64,000 nucleotides of DNA from Fibrisoma montanum (GTDB lineage: Bacteria > Bacteroidota > Bacteroidia > Cytophagales > Spirosomataceae): NCBI RefSeq assembly GCF_003583365.1, contig NZ_QXED01000004.1:372001-436000 (forward strand). Direction: 5' to 3'. Of this stretch, positions 44,556-52,848 are shown one piece after another. Position numbers and translations under genes: made by a program. Numbering within the stretch: position 1 is the first letter of the stretch; each line of letters begins with the position of its first letter. The notes beneath the pieces were generated by a model. It was not told the DNA's origin, made no database searches, and saw only the letters and a list, made by a program, of their open reading frames with translations.

Positions 44556-45752
44556 TTACACCAAAGGCCAGCGAAAAGACGACTGAAGTTTTACCCGCCT
44601 GCCGGTTTGCCCTGATGAACGGGCGGCTTCGATGATTTCCAGTACGTGGAGCGCGTGCTCAGCCTGGATAAGCGGCTCTTTACCTAAAGCCATGTGTTCG
44701 GCAATGACGGACGCGCCCATCTCCCAACGGTAGTCGGATGGATCGGTAACGTAGCGCTGGCCTTTTTCGTCAGCGACCGTAGCCAGGTCAACGCCAAAAG
44801 GAGCCCAGTCATAACCGATCAGGGCCAGATTGCCCTGCGTGCCCCAGACGGTGATCGTCGGTTTTTCCTGCCCTGTTCCTTCGTGGCCGTATGGGTCAAA
44901 ATAATTAAAACCGCATTGTACGTGGGAGAGGATACCGTTGCCGTGGTCCATCAGCACCATGGCGTTATCTTCTGCTTCGACCGGAAACGTCTCTTTATTG
45001 TCGGTTTTGCGGGTGGGCGTAACAATGCTCGTCATCGCAACGATGGACCGGGCGGGGCCCAGCAATCCGGTTAGTGTCGCCAGGTTATAAACGCCCAGAT
45101 CAGGCAGGCTTCCACCGCCTTTCTCGTAAAAGAAAGCCGACCAGGTTGGTCCTAAATGGCCGTAGTGGGCATGAGCGGCCGACACGTTGCCGAGTTTACC
45201 GTCCTTTATGGCCCGGGCCATAAACGCAAACTGCGGGCTCATCACCACCGCCGGAGCCCCCCAGATACGTAGTTTGTTCTTTTGCGCCAGTTCAAGTAAC
45301 TCGCGGCCTTCGCGGTAGTTGTTGGCCATGGGTTTCTCGCTCCAGATATGCTTGCCGGCCAGCAGCGCCTGTTTGTTGAGTCGGCCGTGTTCCTGCATAT
45401 TGGTCAGGTTGACGAGCAGGTCGAACGGAGCACCGGCCAGCAGTTGGTCAATGTGCGGGTAATGATTCGGAATGTTGTATGTAGTAGCCGCTTTTTGTGC
45501 CCGTTCGGGGATAATGTCGCAGGTACTGACCAGTTCCACGTAAGGCGATTTCGACAGGTGCGGCAGATACATGTTTGATACGCTGCCACAGCCAATGACA
45601 GCCAGGCGGATCTTCCGGTCGGGCAATACGGGCGGAGACTCGGCCATGGGCTGGCTCTTTGCGAGGACCGGCCGGGTTAAGGCGGCTGCCGTTCCGAGTA
45701 CGCCTACCTGGTTAAGAAATTCGGATCGGCTGATGGGTTTAGGCGATTTCAT
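44556..45752 (-). CDS. Gfo/Idh/MocA family oxidoreductase
   Basis: A 398-residue oxidoreductase. The N-terminus resembles a Tat signal but has SRSEFLNQVG, so the second Arg of the pair is Ser; export is uncertain. The Rossmann domain shows IRLAVIGCGSVSNMYLPH (GxGxxx), and the EKP motif appears as HIWSEKPMANNYREG. The C-terminal domain includes GGGSLPDLGVYNLATLTGLLG. It follows the glycosidase gene on the same strand, 134 nt apart, suggesting a sugar-processing unit. Confidence 0.91.
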   Translation of the reverse strand: MKSPKPISRSEFLNQVGVLGTAAALTRPVLAKSQPMAESPPVLPDRKIRLAVIGCGSVSNMYLPHLSKSPYVELVSTCDIIPERAQKAATTYNIPNHYPHIDQLLAGAPFDLLVNLTNMQEHGRLNKQALLAGKHIWSEKPMANNYREGRELLELAQKNKLRIWGAPAVVMSPQFAFMARAIKDGKLGNVSAAHAHYGHLGPTWSAFFYEKGGGSLPDLGVYNLATLTGLLGPARSIVAMTSIVTPTRKTDNKETFPVEAEDNAMVLMDHGNGILSHVQCGFNYFDPYGHEGTGQEKPTITVWGTQGNLALIGYDWAPFGVDLATVADEKGQRYVTDPSDYRWEMGASVIAEHMALGKEPLIQAEHALHVLEIIEAARSSGQTGRRVKLQSSFRWPLV

Positions 45753-45886
45753 ACAATGAATTAGTAGCTGTTGCTGTCATGAAAATACGGAGACTCGGTG
45801 AGTATCAGTGTGGATCAGTGCTACTTTTTTGCAATATGTAATTGACGAAACGGATTATGGCTGGTACGTACGTTTCCCTGCCAGCG

Positions 45887-47167
45887 TTACTTCTTCACAT
45901 AAAACGGTACGTTCGCTGTGGCCCAATGCCCTTTATCATCATACGCATAGACGAACAGGCGGTAGGGACCTTCCTCGATCGGAGCCTGAAACGAAATCTG
46001 GCGGTTGCTGGCAGCACCGATCAGGCCGGGCAGGGCAGGGGGGCGCTTTTCGCCGTTGCCGCCGTACGGGAAACGGGTGCCTTCGGGCAGGACTTCCCAG
46101 TTGTACCGCAATGGGTCGCCTTCTGGATCGGTTACCCAGACCGCAGCCCGGTACGATTGGCCGGGTTGCAGATACACCCCGTCATAAGCAGTCTGGTTGC
46201 CAATTTTTACCGAATCCAGCCGGGGGGTCCGGTTGGCGGGCCACTCGCCCGTCCAGGCGTGGTGCATGACGTCGACAGCTTCCGTTTCCAGGCCGTTTTC
46301 GTCGAACATACCGAACCACGTATGCGTACGCTCCTGGTGCTGCCGCCAGAGAAAGACGTACGAACCAATGCACAGGTCTTTGTCGGCCGCAATCGCGCTG
46401 TCGTAGCGCTCGTGGTATTTGTCAGCCTTCATACTGCTGGTTTCCTCGACGGGTGCTTTCCAGGGCGTTTTACGAACCTGCCAGAAACCGGTCGGGCCCC
46501 ACTCCGTCACGGCGTAGGGTTTTTTCCAGCCGAACTGCCGGAGCCACTGCGGAATCTTGTTCAGATCGCCGTATTCATTGATACCCAGCAGGTCAAGATT
46601 GGGGCACTTCGTCAGCAGATCCCTGATTTTTTCCTCGTTGATTGATCCGACGACCGTCATGATGGGGTGGTTGGGGTCAATCGAATGAATTTCCTGCGCC
46701 AGCGCGTTGACGGCGTCCCAGACTTTCAGGTTGTATTTGTCTTTGACATTGGCCTGAATAAAATCCAGCTCGTTGCCCAGCGCCCACATCAGCACCGCCG
46801 GGTGATCCTTCGTCTGCCGGACAATCTCCATCACCTTGTCGTGCTGTTGTCGTACGGCTGCGGCATCGTCGTAGTTCATGCCATCACGCTCCGCCCGTAC
46901 GGGCAGGTTAACCAATACCGTCAGGCCGAGGGCATGGGCTTTGTCCAGGCTTCTGCTGTTGGCCCGGATCGAGTTCCCACCGTACTGCTTTAGTTTCTCC
47001 AGGTAGTCGCTGCCAACGGCTCCTTTGATGAAATAGGGCTTATTGTTGACGATTAGCTGATACCCACTTTTTTGTGGTTTGAGCTGGACGGTTAACGGCT
47101 TATCGGCTTGAGCATGTGCCGATTGCCCGATGAGCAGGGGTAACAGGAAAAGCCAGATGAGTTTCAT
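45887..47167 (-). CDS. short GH2-type TIM-barrel glycosidase, exported
   Basis: A 426-residue exported protein with a signal peptide cleaved near AHAQ (20). It starts directly with a GH2 C-type TIM barrel (YFIKGAVGSDYLEKLKQYGGNSIR split after the GAV), with acid/base Glu123 in WALGNELDF and nucleophile Glu212 in VTEWGPTG. Canonical GH2 enzymes also have N-terminal jelly-roll and Ig domains, missing here; instead an Ig/PKD-like domain (about 320-426) follows the barrel. It could be a glucuronidase, galactosidase or other beta-glycosidase; substrate unknown. Confidence 0.83.
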   Translation of the reverse strand: MKLIWLFLLPLLIGQSAHAQADKPLTVQLKPQKSGYQLIVNNKPYFIKGAVGSDYLEKLKQYGGNSIRANSRSLDKAHALGLTVLVNLPVRAERDGMNYDDAAAVRQQHDKVMEIVRQTKDHPAVLMWALGNELDFIQANVKDKYNLKVWDAVNALAQEIHSIDPNHPIMTVVGSINEEKIRDLLTKCPNLDLLGINEYGDLNKIPQWLRQFGWKKPYAVTEWGPTGFWQVRKTPWKAPVEETSSMKADKYHERYDSAIAADKDLCIGSYVFLWRQHQERTHTWFGMFDENGLETEAVDVMHHAWTGEWPANRTPRLDSVKIGNQTAYDGVYLQPGQSYRAAVWVTDPEGDPLRYNWEVLPEGTRFPYGGNGEKRPPALPGLIGAASNRQISFQAPIEEGPYRLFVYAYDDKGHWATANVPFYVKK

Positions 47168-47246
47168 AGAATGCGAAAAGGGTCGTTGGCGTATAACGAC
47201 CCAATTAACACGAAATCCGGCAATTTTCTGACCGTATCTGGGTTGA

Positions 47247-47280
47247 TTTTCGGGGCCAGGCCGGAGCCAGGCCCCGAAAA
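47247..47280. terminator. hairpin terminator of the thioredoxin gene
   Basis: An 11-bp stem (TTTTCGGGGCC with GGCCCCGAAAA), extendable by three weaker pairs through the thioredoxin stop codon, lies immediately downstream of that gene. On the minus strand it ends in a T-run. Confidence 0.75.
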
Positions 47281-47613
47281 TTAAGCCAACACCATTGCCG
47301 ACTGGAGTTTCTGCTCCAGTACGGCTTTGGGAACGGCCCCAACAACTTTGTCAATCAGCTTGCCGTTGCGGAAAAACAGCAAGGTTGGTGCGCTGCGGAT
47401 GCCAAACTGAGCCGGGATGCGGGCGTTTTGGTCGACGTCCATTTTCGCGATCAAAGCCTGGCCGTCATATTCGGCGGCTAATTGCTCCACCGATGGGCCA
47501 ATCAGGCGGCACGGACCGCACCATTCGGCTGTGAAATCAACCAGCACAGGTTTGTCGAAGCTGATCAGGTCATTGAAATTGGCGTCGGTTGCTTCAATTG
47601 TTTTAGAGGCCAT
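47281..47613 (-). CDS. trxA: thioredoxin
   Basis: A 110-residue cytoplasmic thioredoxin, the usual length for the family. The active site WCGPC lies at 31-35, with the cis-Pro in IRSAPTLLFF and the conserved VDFTAEW and KMDVDQNARIPAQFGI segments. It reduces protein disulfides using thioredoxin reductase, which is not encoded here. The start was set at MASKTIEATDANF; the longer frame upstream is unlikely. The preceding gene, an ECF sigma factor on the same strand, may be its regulator, but this is only proximity. Confidence 0.94.
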   Translation of the reverse strand: MASKTIEATDANFNDLISFDKPVLVDFTAEWCGPCRLIGPSVEQLAAEYDGQALIAKMDVDQNARIPAQFGIRSAPTLLFFRNGKLIDKVVGAVPKAVLEQKLQSAMVLA

Positions 47614-47768
47614 GCGATTAGTCGGTTTGTTGGTTAACTCAATACGTTGGCAGCACGCGTTCGCAGACAATGCTCTTCAGGTGCTGCCTGAGTTAATTCC
47701 AGCCGCCCGGCATAATCACCCACGGCGTCGGTAATTTTTGAACCAGACTGATGCAATACCCCACACTG

Positions 47769-48332
47769 CTACGCGGCCCCTTTCTGGTTCGTCGCTATAC
47801 GCTTGATTTGCTGAATGCACTTATACTTTTGGTTGTTGGCCGTATGGCGGTTTTTCCAGCCCATCGTCTGCATAAGCGAGTCGAGTGGTTCGGCCGAAAA
47901 ATACACGGAGGTCAGCACCCGCTGGCAGTTGCCCGTAATCTGGTTCATCCACTGATGAACCTGTTCGGCCGGGTTGTCATCCGATGATTCCGTAGAGGGT
48001 AAGGTCGACTCGTCCTGCAAAGTCGCCAGGTACGTTTCGTTATCGGTTGTGACCAGCTTTTCGTCCCGTAGCCGTTTCAGCCAACGGTTGCGGGCAATGG
48101 CATATAGGTACGTTTTCAGGGAAGATGTCAGCGCGAAATCGGGTTGCCGGATCTTTTCCAGCAGCACAATCACCGTTTCCTGAAACAGGTCTTCGGCATC
48201 CCGATCGTTGCCCTTGTTCTGCTTCACCAGATGGGCAATGGTGGGAAAATAAGCCGTATACAGTAACTCGTAGGCGGAGGACGTACCGGCCCTCAGCTGA
48301 TGGAGGAAGTGATTTTCACAAGGCGAAATCAT
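47769..48332 (-). CDS. ECF-type RNA polymerase sigma factor
   Basis: A 187-residue sigma-70 family protein starting MISPCENHFLHQL. Region 2 is visible as RDAEDLFQETVIVLLEKIRQ with SLKTYLYAIARNRWLKRLRDE (core binding and -10 recognition), and region 4 as CQRVLTSVYFSAEPLDSLMQTMGWKNRHTANNQKYKC, broken at MGWKN. No anti-sigma or SusC/SusD-type partner is adjacent. It would direct RNA polymerase to a special set of promoters. Confidence 0.88.
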   Translation of the reverse strand: MISPCENHFLHQLRAGTSSAYELLYTAYFPTIAHLVKQNKGNDRDAEDLFQETVIVLLEKIRQPDFALTSSLKTYLYAIARNRWLKRLRDEKLVTTDNETYLATLQDESTLPSTESSDDNPAEQVHQWMNQITGNCQRVLTSVYFSAEPLDSLMQTMGWKNRHTANNQKYKCIQQIKRIATNQKGAA

Positions 48333-48591
48333 GAGCAAATTGGAATGAGCTACCCGCTTAATACCCGGCAACGTGTAAAATCACCCAATGAATTCCATTT
48401 TATATTCTGTATTGAGGAAGCGGTTAGTCCGCATGCCCGTTTTAACAGGTCATGAATGCAATTAGTCAATTCTGATTTATTTTATGACATATCATACAGT
48501 ATGGCCTCGGATCGGCTTTCGGGATGAACCAGTTTTGCCGTGACAACTCAGTAAAGCTGAGCTGTGATTCACTCAATACGTCAGAAAAGTC

Positions 48592-49860
48592 ATGTTTAAG
48601 TGTTGTTATTACCTGTTGGCCGCCTGGCTGTGCCTCGGCTGCCTGAACGCCTGCAAACCCGATCAGACAGAAGTTGATCCGTCGAAGCCTACCACTGAAC
48701 AACCCCTCCCAGCGGGCGATGTGACCGAAATAGGCCAGCCGGACGGTACGGCCGTCAGCAAAATAATCGGGCCTGAAGGGGGGACGTTGACCACGGCCGA
48801 CGGCCGGGTTCAGCTTACGCTGCCAGCCGGAGCCGTCAGCCAGGCGACTACCATCTCGATTCTGCCCATCACCAACCACACACCCAACGGCGTAGGGCAG
48901 TCGTATCGGTTTTCCCCCGACGGGCTCCAGTTTAGTAAGCCGGCTACCCTGACCTTTCAATACACCGACGCTGACGTTGTCGGTAGTGCTCCGGCTGGTT
49001 TGGGCATTGCGTATCAACGCAGCAGCAGGATTTGGTACGCGGTGCCGGGAAAGCAGATAGACACGCAGAAGCGTCAGGTTACCGTTCCGATGCATCACTT
49101 CAGCGACTGGAGTCTGTTCGAAGAGTTTTACCTGGTTGCTGAAGGGGCTGACAAGGGGTTTTTGAACTACGGTGAATCAACGACCCTGACGTTTATCCAG
49201 ATAGCCTCGCTAACCGGTAAGGGCGAAGAGCCGCTGATGACGAAAACTACCGGTGGTCAGGCCAACGACGGCCTGAAATGGTCATTGATTGGCGATGGGC
49301 AACTAACGCCCGACAAACATTCGGCAATCTACACGGCTCCGCGATCGGCGCCGAAACAGAATCCCGTAACCATTTCGGTTGAAGTGACTTTTGTAAACAG
49401 TCCGGCTAAACTGATCCTGACGCGTGAGGTGTACATCGGACCTGGCTACATCAAGCTAAATTTCCTTGGTCAGGAGCGTCTGTATACGCTGGGTGTTTAC
49501 CTGGACGATGAGGAACCGGAGTATTCGGCCATCGTCGGTGGTAATACATCGGAACTGTTCAGTATCGACTTCAGCAATGCCCGGGCGGGTAGCATCCTTC
49601 GGTTTAGCGATGACCGGGAGCCGGGAAAATGCCGGATTACGTTCGAGTTCGCGAACGGTGGTAAACAGTACGATGGCGGCCACGACAACTGCGACGGCGA
49701 AGACATGATCGCCAACGGGCAGGTTGTCTTCGAGGAATACGAGCCGGGTAAATTCGTGAAAGGCACCATTTCCGGCAACCTGATCGATGCGGATGATAAC
49801 TGCACCAGATCGGGGCCGGCCATCAGCGGAGAGTTTTACGTCAGGACCTTGCGCCAGTAG
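48592..49860 (+). CDS. ZU5-like domain lipoprotein
   Basis: A 422-residue surface or periplasmic lipoprotein with lipobox LNAC (Cys21; an LGC at 17 is an alternative). Residues 55-165 match the ZU5-like pattern: KIIGPEGGTLTTADGRVQ, LTLPAGAVSQATTISI and YRFSPDGLQFSKPATLTFQY, as in many secreted Bacteroidota proteins. The remainder is beta-rich with a Cys-containing C-terminal region (HDNCDGED, DDNCTRSG). The role is probably structural or in adhesion. Confidence 0.83.
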   Translation: MFKCCYYLLAAWLCLGCLNACKPDQTEVDPSKPTTEQPLPAGDVTEIGQPDGTAVSKIIGPEGGTLTTADGRVQLTLPAGAVSQATTISILPITNHTPNGVGQSYRFSPDGLQFSKPATLTFQYTDADVVGSAPAGLGIAYQRSSRIWYAVPGKQIDTQKRQVTVPMHHFSDWSLFEEFYLVAEGADKGFLNYGESTTLTFIQIASLTGKGEEPLMTKTTGGQANDGLKWSLIGDGQLTPDKHSAIYTAPRSAPKQNPVTISVEVTFVNSPAKLILTREVYIGPGYIKLNFLGQERLYTLGVYLDDEEPEYSAIVGGNTSELFSIDFSNARAGSILRFSDDREPGKCRITFEFANGGKQYDGGHDNCDGEDMIANGQVVFEEYEPGKFVKGTISGNLIDADDNCTRSGPAISGEFYVRTLRQ

Positions 49861-49901
49861 CCGGGGCGGTCGGGCCACCGGCAAGGGAAACCAGAAATGA
49901 T

Positions 49902-49935
49902 TGGGTAAATTACCAGTGTTTTGGTAGTTTACCCA
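49902..49935. promoter_or_regulatory. repeated palindrome ending 1 nt before an AraC-type start codon
   Basis: TGGGTAAATTACCA (49902-49915) and TGGTAGTTTACCCA (49922-49935) are reverse complements with one mismatch, separated by 6 nt. Each arm is itself nearly palindromic (GGTAA-A-TTACC), centres 19 bp apart, so the site can be read as two operators or one long hairpin. It could be an autoregulatory operator of the AraC gene, a translational-control hairpin, or a terminator of the upstream lipoprotein gene; the absence of a T-run makes the last least likely. Confidence 0.65.
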
Positions 49936-49936
49936 C

Positions 49937-51112
49937 ATGACTATTTCGCCCTTCGCCCTGCTTCTGTTACTCGGTACCTTGCAGGGGTTTATCCTGGCGT
50001 CGTTGCTGTGGTTTACCCGATCAAGTCCGCAGTTGCCTAACCGACTGCTGGCGGTGCTCATCGGCTTGTTTGCGATAGCGAGCCTGAACATGGTCGCGCT
50101 GGAAGGCGGCTTCTACGAGGCTTATCCGCGGATTCGGTTCGTTATGGACTTGCTGCCGGTGATCATGGCCATGCCGATTGGGCCGTTGACCTGGTTTTAT
50201 GTCCGGTCGATGCTGGAACCTGGTTTTCGACTTGGCCGGAACGAACGCTGGCATTTTCTGCCGGTCCTGCTCGACTGGGTGCCCGCCCTGATCTGCTGGA
50301 CGTTTCTCATCGGTCTGGCTACGCACGTATTTGTCCGCTCTGATCTGAAAGGCTGGGGCGACATCATCGATCAATACGATATGTACGTGGACATCCCGCG
50401 CTGGCTGTCCATCTCGGTCTATGTGCTGCTGGCCCGGAACGTACTGATTCGGTATCAACCCGCAGGCAGAGGCCCGGAGGTTGTGCAGCAACGGCTCAAA
50501 CTAGCCTGGCTGCGGCAGTTTCTGACAGGTCTGCAAATCTTCCAGGTTGTTTGGCTCCTGTTTCTGATCCCGTACGTATTGCCTGGTTTGCGGCCCGACT
50601 GGATGGGCGAGATGAACTGGTATCTGATTTACGTGCCGATGGCGGTGCTGATTTATTGGTTCGGGTTGAAGGGGTATCTGCACGCGCGGCTGAGTGCACT
50701 CACCGAACGCAAAAAAGCAACGACTACCTTACCGGCTGAAACCGTCGATAAAGCGGCTGGGCTGCTGAAAAAAGCGATGGAGGTCGATCAGTTATACACT
50801 GACCCGGATCTGACACTGGAAAAGCTCATGCACCACACGCACCTTGACCAGAAAACGGTTTCGCACGTATTGAATCAGCACCTCGATAAAAGTTTTAACG
50901 CCTTCGTCAACGGGTACCGAATTGAAGCCGTCAAACAACGGCTGCTCGACTCGGCCAGCAGTCATCTGACTATTACCGGCATTGGATTTGAGTGCGGCTT
51001 CAACTCCCAGGCTACCTTCCAGCGGGCGTTCAAGCAGTTCACGGGCGTATCGCCCTCGGCTTATCTGGCGCAGCAAACGTCGGTGTCGGTCAAAAAGAGT
51101 GCTCAAGTTTAG
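49937..51112 (+). CDS. membrane-bound AraC family regulator (multi-helix N-terminus)
   Basis: A 391-residue protein. The first 230 residues hold about seven transmembrane helices (e.g. FALLLLLGTLQGFILASLLW, VIMAMPIGPLTWFYV), followed by a linker and a C-terminal AraC DNA-binding domain (about 275-380): LEKLMHHTHLDQKTVSHVLNQHLDKSFNAFVNGYRIEAVKQRL, split between the first HTH and the helix that precedes the second, and then GIGFECGFNSQATFQRAFKQFTGVSPS. This is a known Bacteroidota architecture for membrane-tethered regulators. It sits in front of the S41 peptidase gene and may control it. Confidence 0.9.
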   Translation: MTISPFALLLLLGTLQGFILASLLWFTRSSPQLPNRLLAVLIGLFAIASLNMVALEGGFYEAYPRIRFVMDLLPVIMAMPIGPLTWFYVRSMLEPGFRLGRNERWHFLPVLLDWVPALICWTFLIGLATHVFVRSDLKGWGDIIDQYDMYVDIPRWLSISVYVLLARNVLIRYQPAGRGPEVVQQRLKLAWLRQFLTGLQIFQVVWLLFLIPYVLPGLRPDWMGEMNWYLIYVPMAVLIYWFGLKGYLHARLSALTERKKATTTLPAETVDKAAGLLKKAMEVDQLYTDPDLTLEKLMHHTHLDQKTVSHVLNQHLDKSFNAFVNGYRIEAVKQRLLDSASSHLTITGIGFECGFNSQATFQRAFKQFTGVSPSAYLAQQTSVSVKKSAQV

Positions 51113-51130
51113 ATTTGAGCAGATTTGGGG
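51111..51130 (+). promoter_or_regulatory. tandem 10-mer leader element before the S41 peptidase gene
   Basis: AGATTTGAGC followed directly by AGATTTGGGG, 55 nt before the ATG. TAGATTTG (51110-51117) is also an exact TAnnTTTG -7 box, but lies rather far upstream. A closely related element occurs 58 nt before the serine hydrolase at 54199, with further similarity downstream to the start codons, so the two leaders probably descend from a duplication or share a regulator. Confidence 0.55.
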
Positions 51131-51165
51131 CAACGTGAGCCGGTTCTTTGGGCAAAAATCATTGT

Positions 51166-52668
51166 ATGAAACGCCCGATTCTTTACCTCGCTCTTGGCTT
51201 ACTGCTACGAATTACGAATTCGTCCATCGCTCAATCCGATCCCCTTTCGTTAACGAAAACGTTTCCCGCTGCCCAGTATCAGGAAGAAGTAAGCCTGTTG
51301 CGTAAGGCGTTGGAGGAATCGCATCCGGGTCTGTATCGCTATACGCCCAAACACGCGCTGGATTCGTTGTTTGATCACACAACAGCGCAATTAGCGACTG
51401 ATAAGCCACTGGGTGTCTATTACCGGTTACTGGCAACCCTGCTGGCGACCGTTCGGTGCGCTCATACGCAATTGGCTCCACCGCCCAAATGGGACCAAAC
51501 CATCCGGGTGTTGCCGTATAACATCCTATTCATCAACGGAAAAACCTACATTACCGTCAATGCGACGAGCCACCAGGATACGCTGCTCATTCCGGGTAGC
51601 GAAGTAATCTCTATTAATGGCAAACCGATTGAAGGCATTCGAGAGCAGATAAAGCGGCATCTGTTCGTCGACGGGTACAGCCAGGCCGGTAGGGAAGCTG
51701 CTTTGAGCAAGAATTTCGGAGGGTATTATTACCTGCTGGTTGAGCAACCCGACTCGTTTGTCGTTGAGATGAGACGGTACAGAACAGGAGAGCTTGTCCG
51801 GCAGAACGTAGCGGCTGTTACTGCATCCGACTGGCTGAAAAATGCCCAAACCAATCCGGTTAATAAGGTGCTTTGGGACCGTTGGAGGGCATTACAGAAA
51901 AAGGAGTCGGTTCGGTTGGAGTGGACGGATACTCAAACGGCCGTGCTGACGATTCGGGGCTTTGGCGATAACAAAAAGGACCCGAAACTGTACCAGCAGT
52001 TCTTTCGTGAGTTACAGAATAAGAAGGCCAAAAATCTGATTATTAACCTGCGCGACAACACCGGCGGATGGGATAAACTGGGATACGAACTATTCTCATA
52101 CCTGATTGATAAGCCTACACGCTATTACGATTCGTTAACGACGGTAACCAACACCATACCATATCTGAAGTACACGGATCTGGACGAGAAGTTTGTGAAA
52201 AGTCTGCCCAAATACCTGCTACCGCTGGGTAATGGACGCTTCTCCCTGAAAGCAAAAGATGAACCGGGGCTGGCCCTACAGCAACCCAGGCCGGAGCGAT
52301 TTTCGGGACAAGTCTACGTACTGATGAACGGCATGAGCGCTTCGACCACGGCTGAGTTTACAGCGGCTGCCCACGCCAACCAACTGGCCACGTTCGTTGG
52401 GCAGGAAACAGGTGGAGCGTATCAGGGCGGTCATAGTGGGGAGTTTGCGGTGCTAACGCTGCCTCACACCAAACTACGGGTTAGCATTCCGTTGGTTCGG
52501 TACAAAATGGCGGTGGGGACAAGTGGGCCTTTGCAGCGCGGTACGCTGCCCGACTACACGGTTCAACCCACGATTGAAGAAGCTATCGACGGCATCGATA
52601 CGGTCATGAATTTTGCGCTCGAATTGATTCGCAACGGCCCGACCACCGGCAAGGAAAGCCAGAAATGA
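51166..52668 (+). CDS. S41 family peptidase (tail-specific protease-like), exported
   Basis: A 500-residue exported serine peptidase. The start was set at MKRPILYLALGLLLR, a signal peptide cleaved near SIAQ (23). The N-terminal region is helical, followed by a peptidase domain: AVLTIRGFGD, NLIINLRDNTGGWDKLGYEL split after NTGGW, the nucleophile region MNGMSASTTAEFTAAA with Ser393 as the likely catalytic residue, and TGGAYQGGHSGEF. It resembles the tricorn/IRBP-like S41 branch without a PDZ domain that I can see. It shares leader sequence with the 54199 gene. Confidence 0.87.
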   Translation: MKRPILYLALGLLLRITNSSIAQSDPLSLTKTFPAAQYQEEVSLLRKALEESHPGLYRYTPKHALDSLFDHTTAQLATDKPLGVYYRLLATLLATVRCAHTQLAPPPKWDQTIRVLPYNILFINGKTYITVNATSHQDTLLIPGSEVISINGKPIEGIREQIKRHLFVDGYSQAGREAALSKNFGGYYYLLVEQPDSFVVEMRRYRTGELVRQNVAAVTASDWLKNAQTNPVNKVLWDRWRALQKKESVRLEWTDTQTAVLTIRGFGDNKKDPKLYQQFFRELQNKKAKNLIINLRDNTGGWDKLGYELFSYLIDKPTRYYDSLTTVTNTIPYLKYTDLDEKFVKSLPKYLLPLGNGRFSLKAKDEPGLALQQPRPERFSGQVYVLMNGMSASTTAEFTAAAHANQLATFVGQETGGAYQGGHSGEFAVLTLPHTKLRVSIPLVRYKMAVGTSGPLQRGTLPDYTVQPTIEEAIDGIDTVMNFALELIRNGPTTGKESQK

Positions 52669-52848
52669 TGAGGCTTCCTCCCCTTGATAGCAGGGAACTT
52701 ACTGACTACGCCAGACCGGACTAAAACACGTCATTCCAGATGGCACTTTTCTCGGTTCAGTCAGTCAAACGACCAGTTGGGGTAAGCATGCCTGGCTGAG
52801 GGAGGATGCGCACGCTATTTTGCCGGTAAAAGGGAGGGTTTGTCCGCT

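Noticed and set aside
52741-52755. TGGCACTTTTCTCGG as another sigma-54 promoter
   Set aside because: The -24 part matches but -12 does not, there are no upstream palindromes, and it lies about 95 nt from the next start codon.
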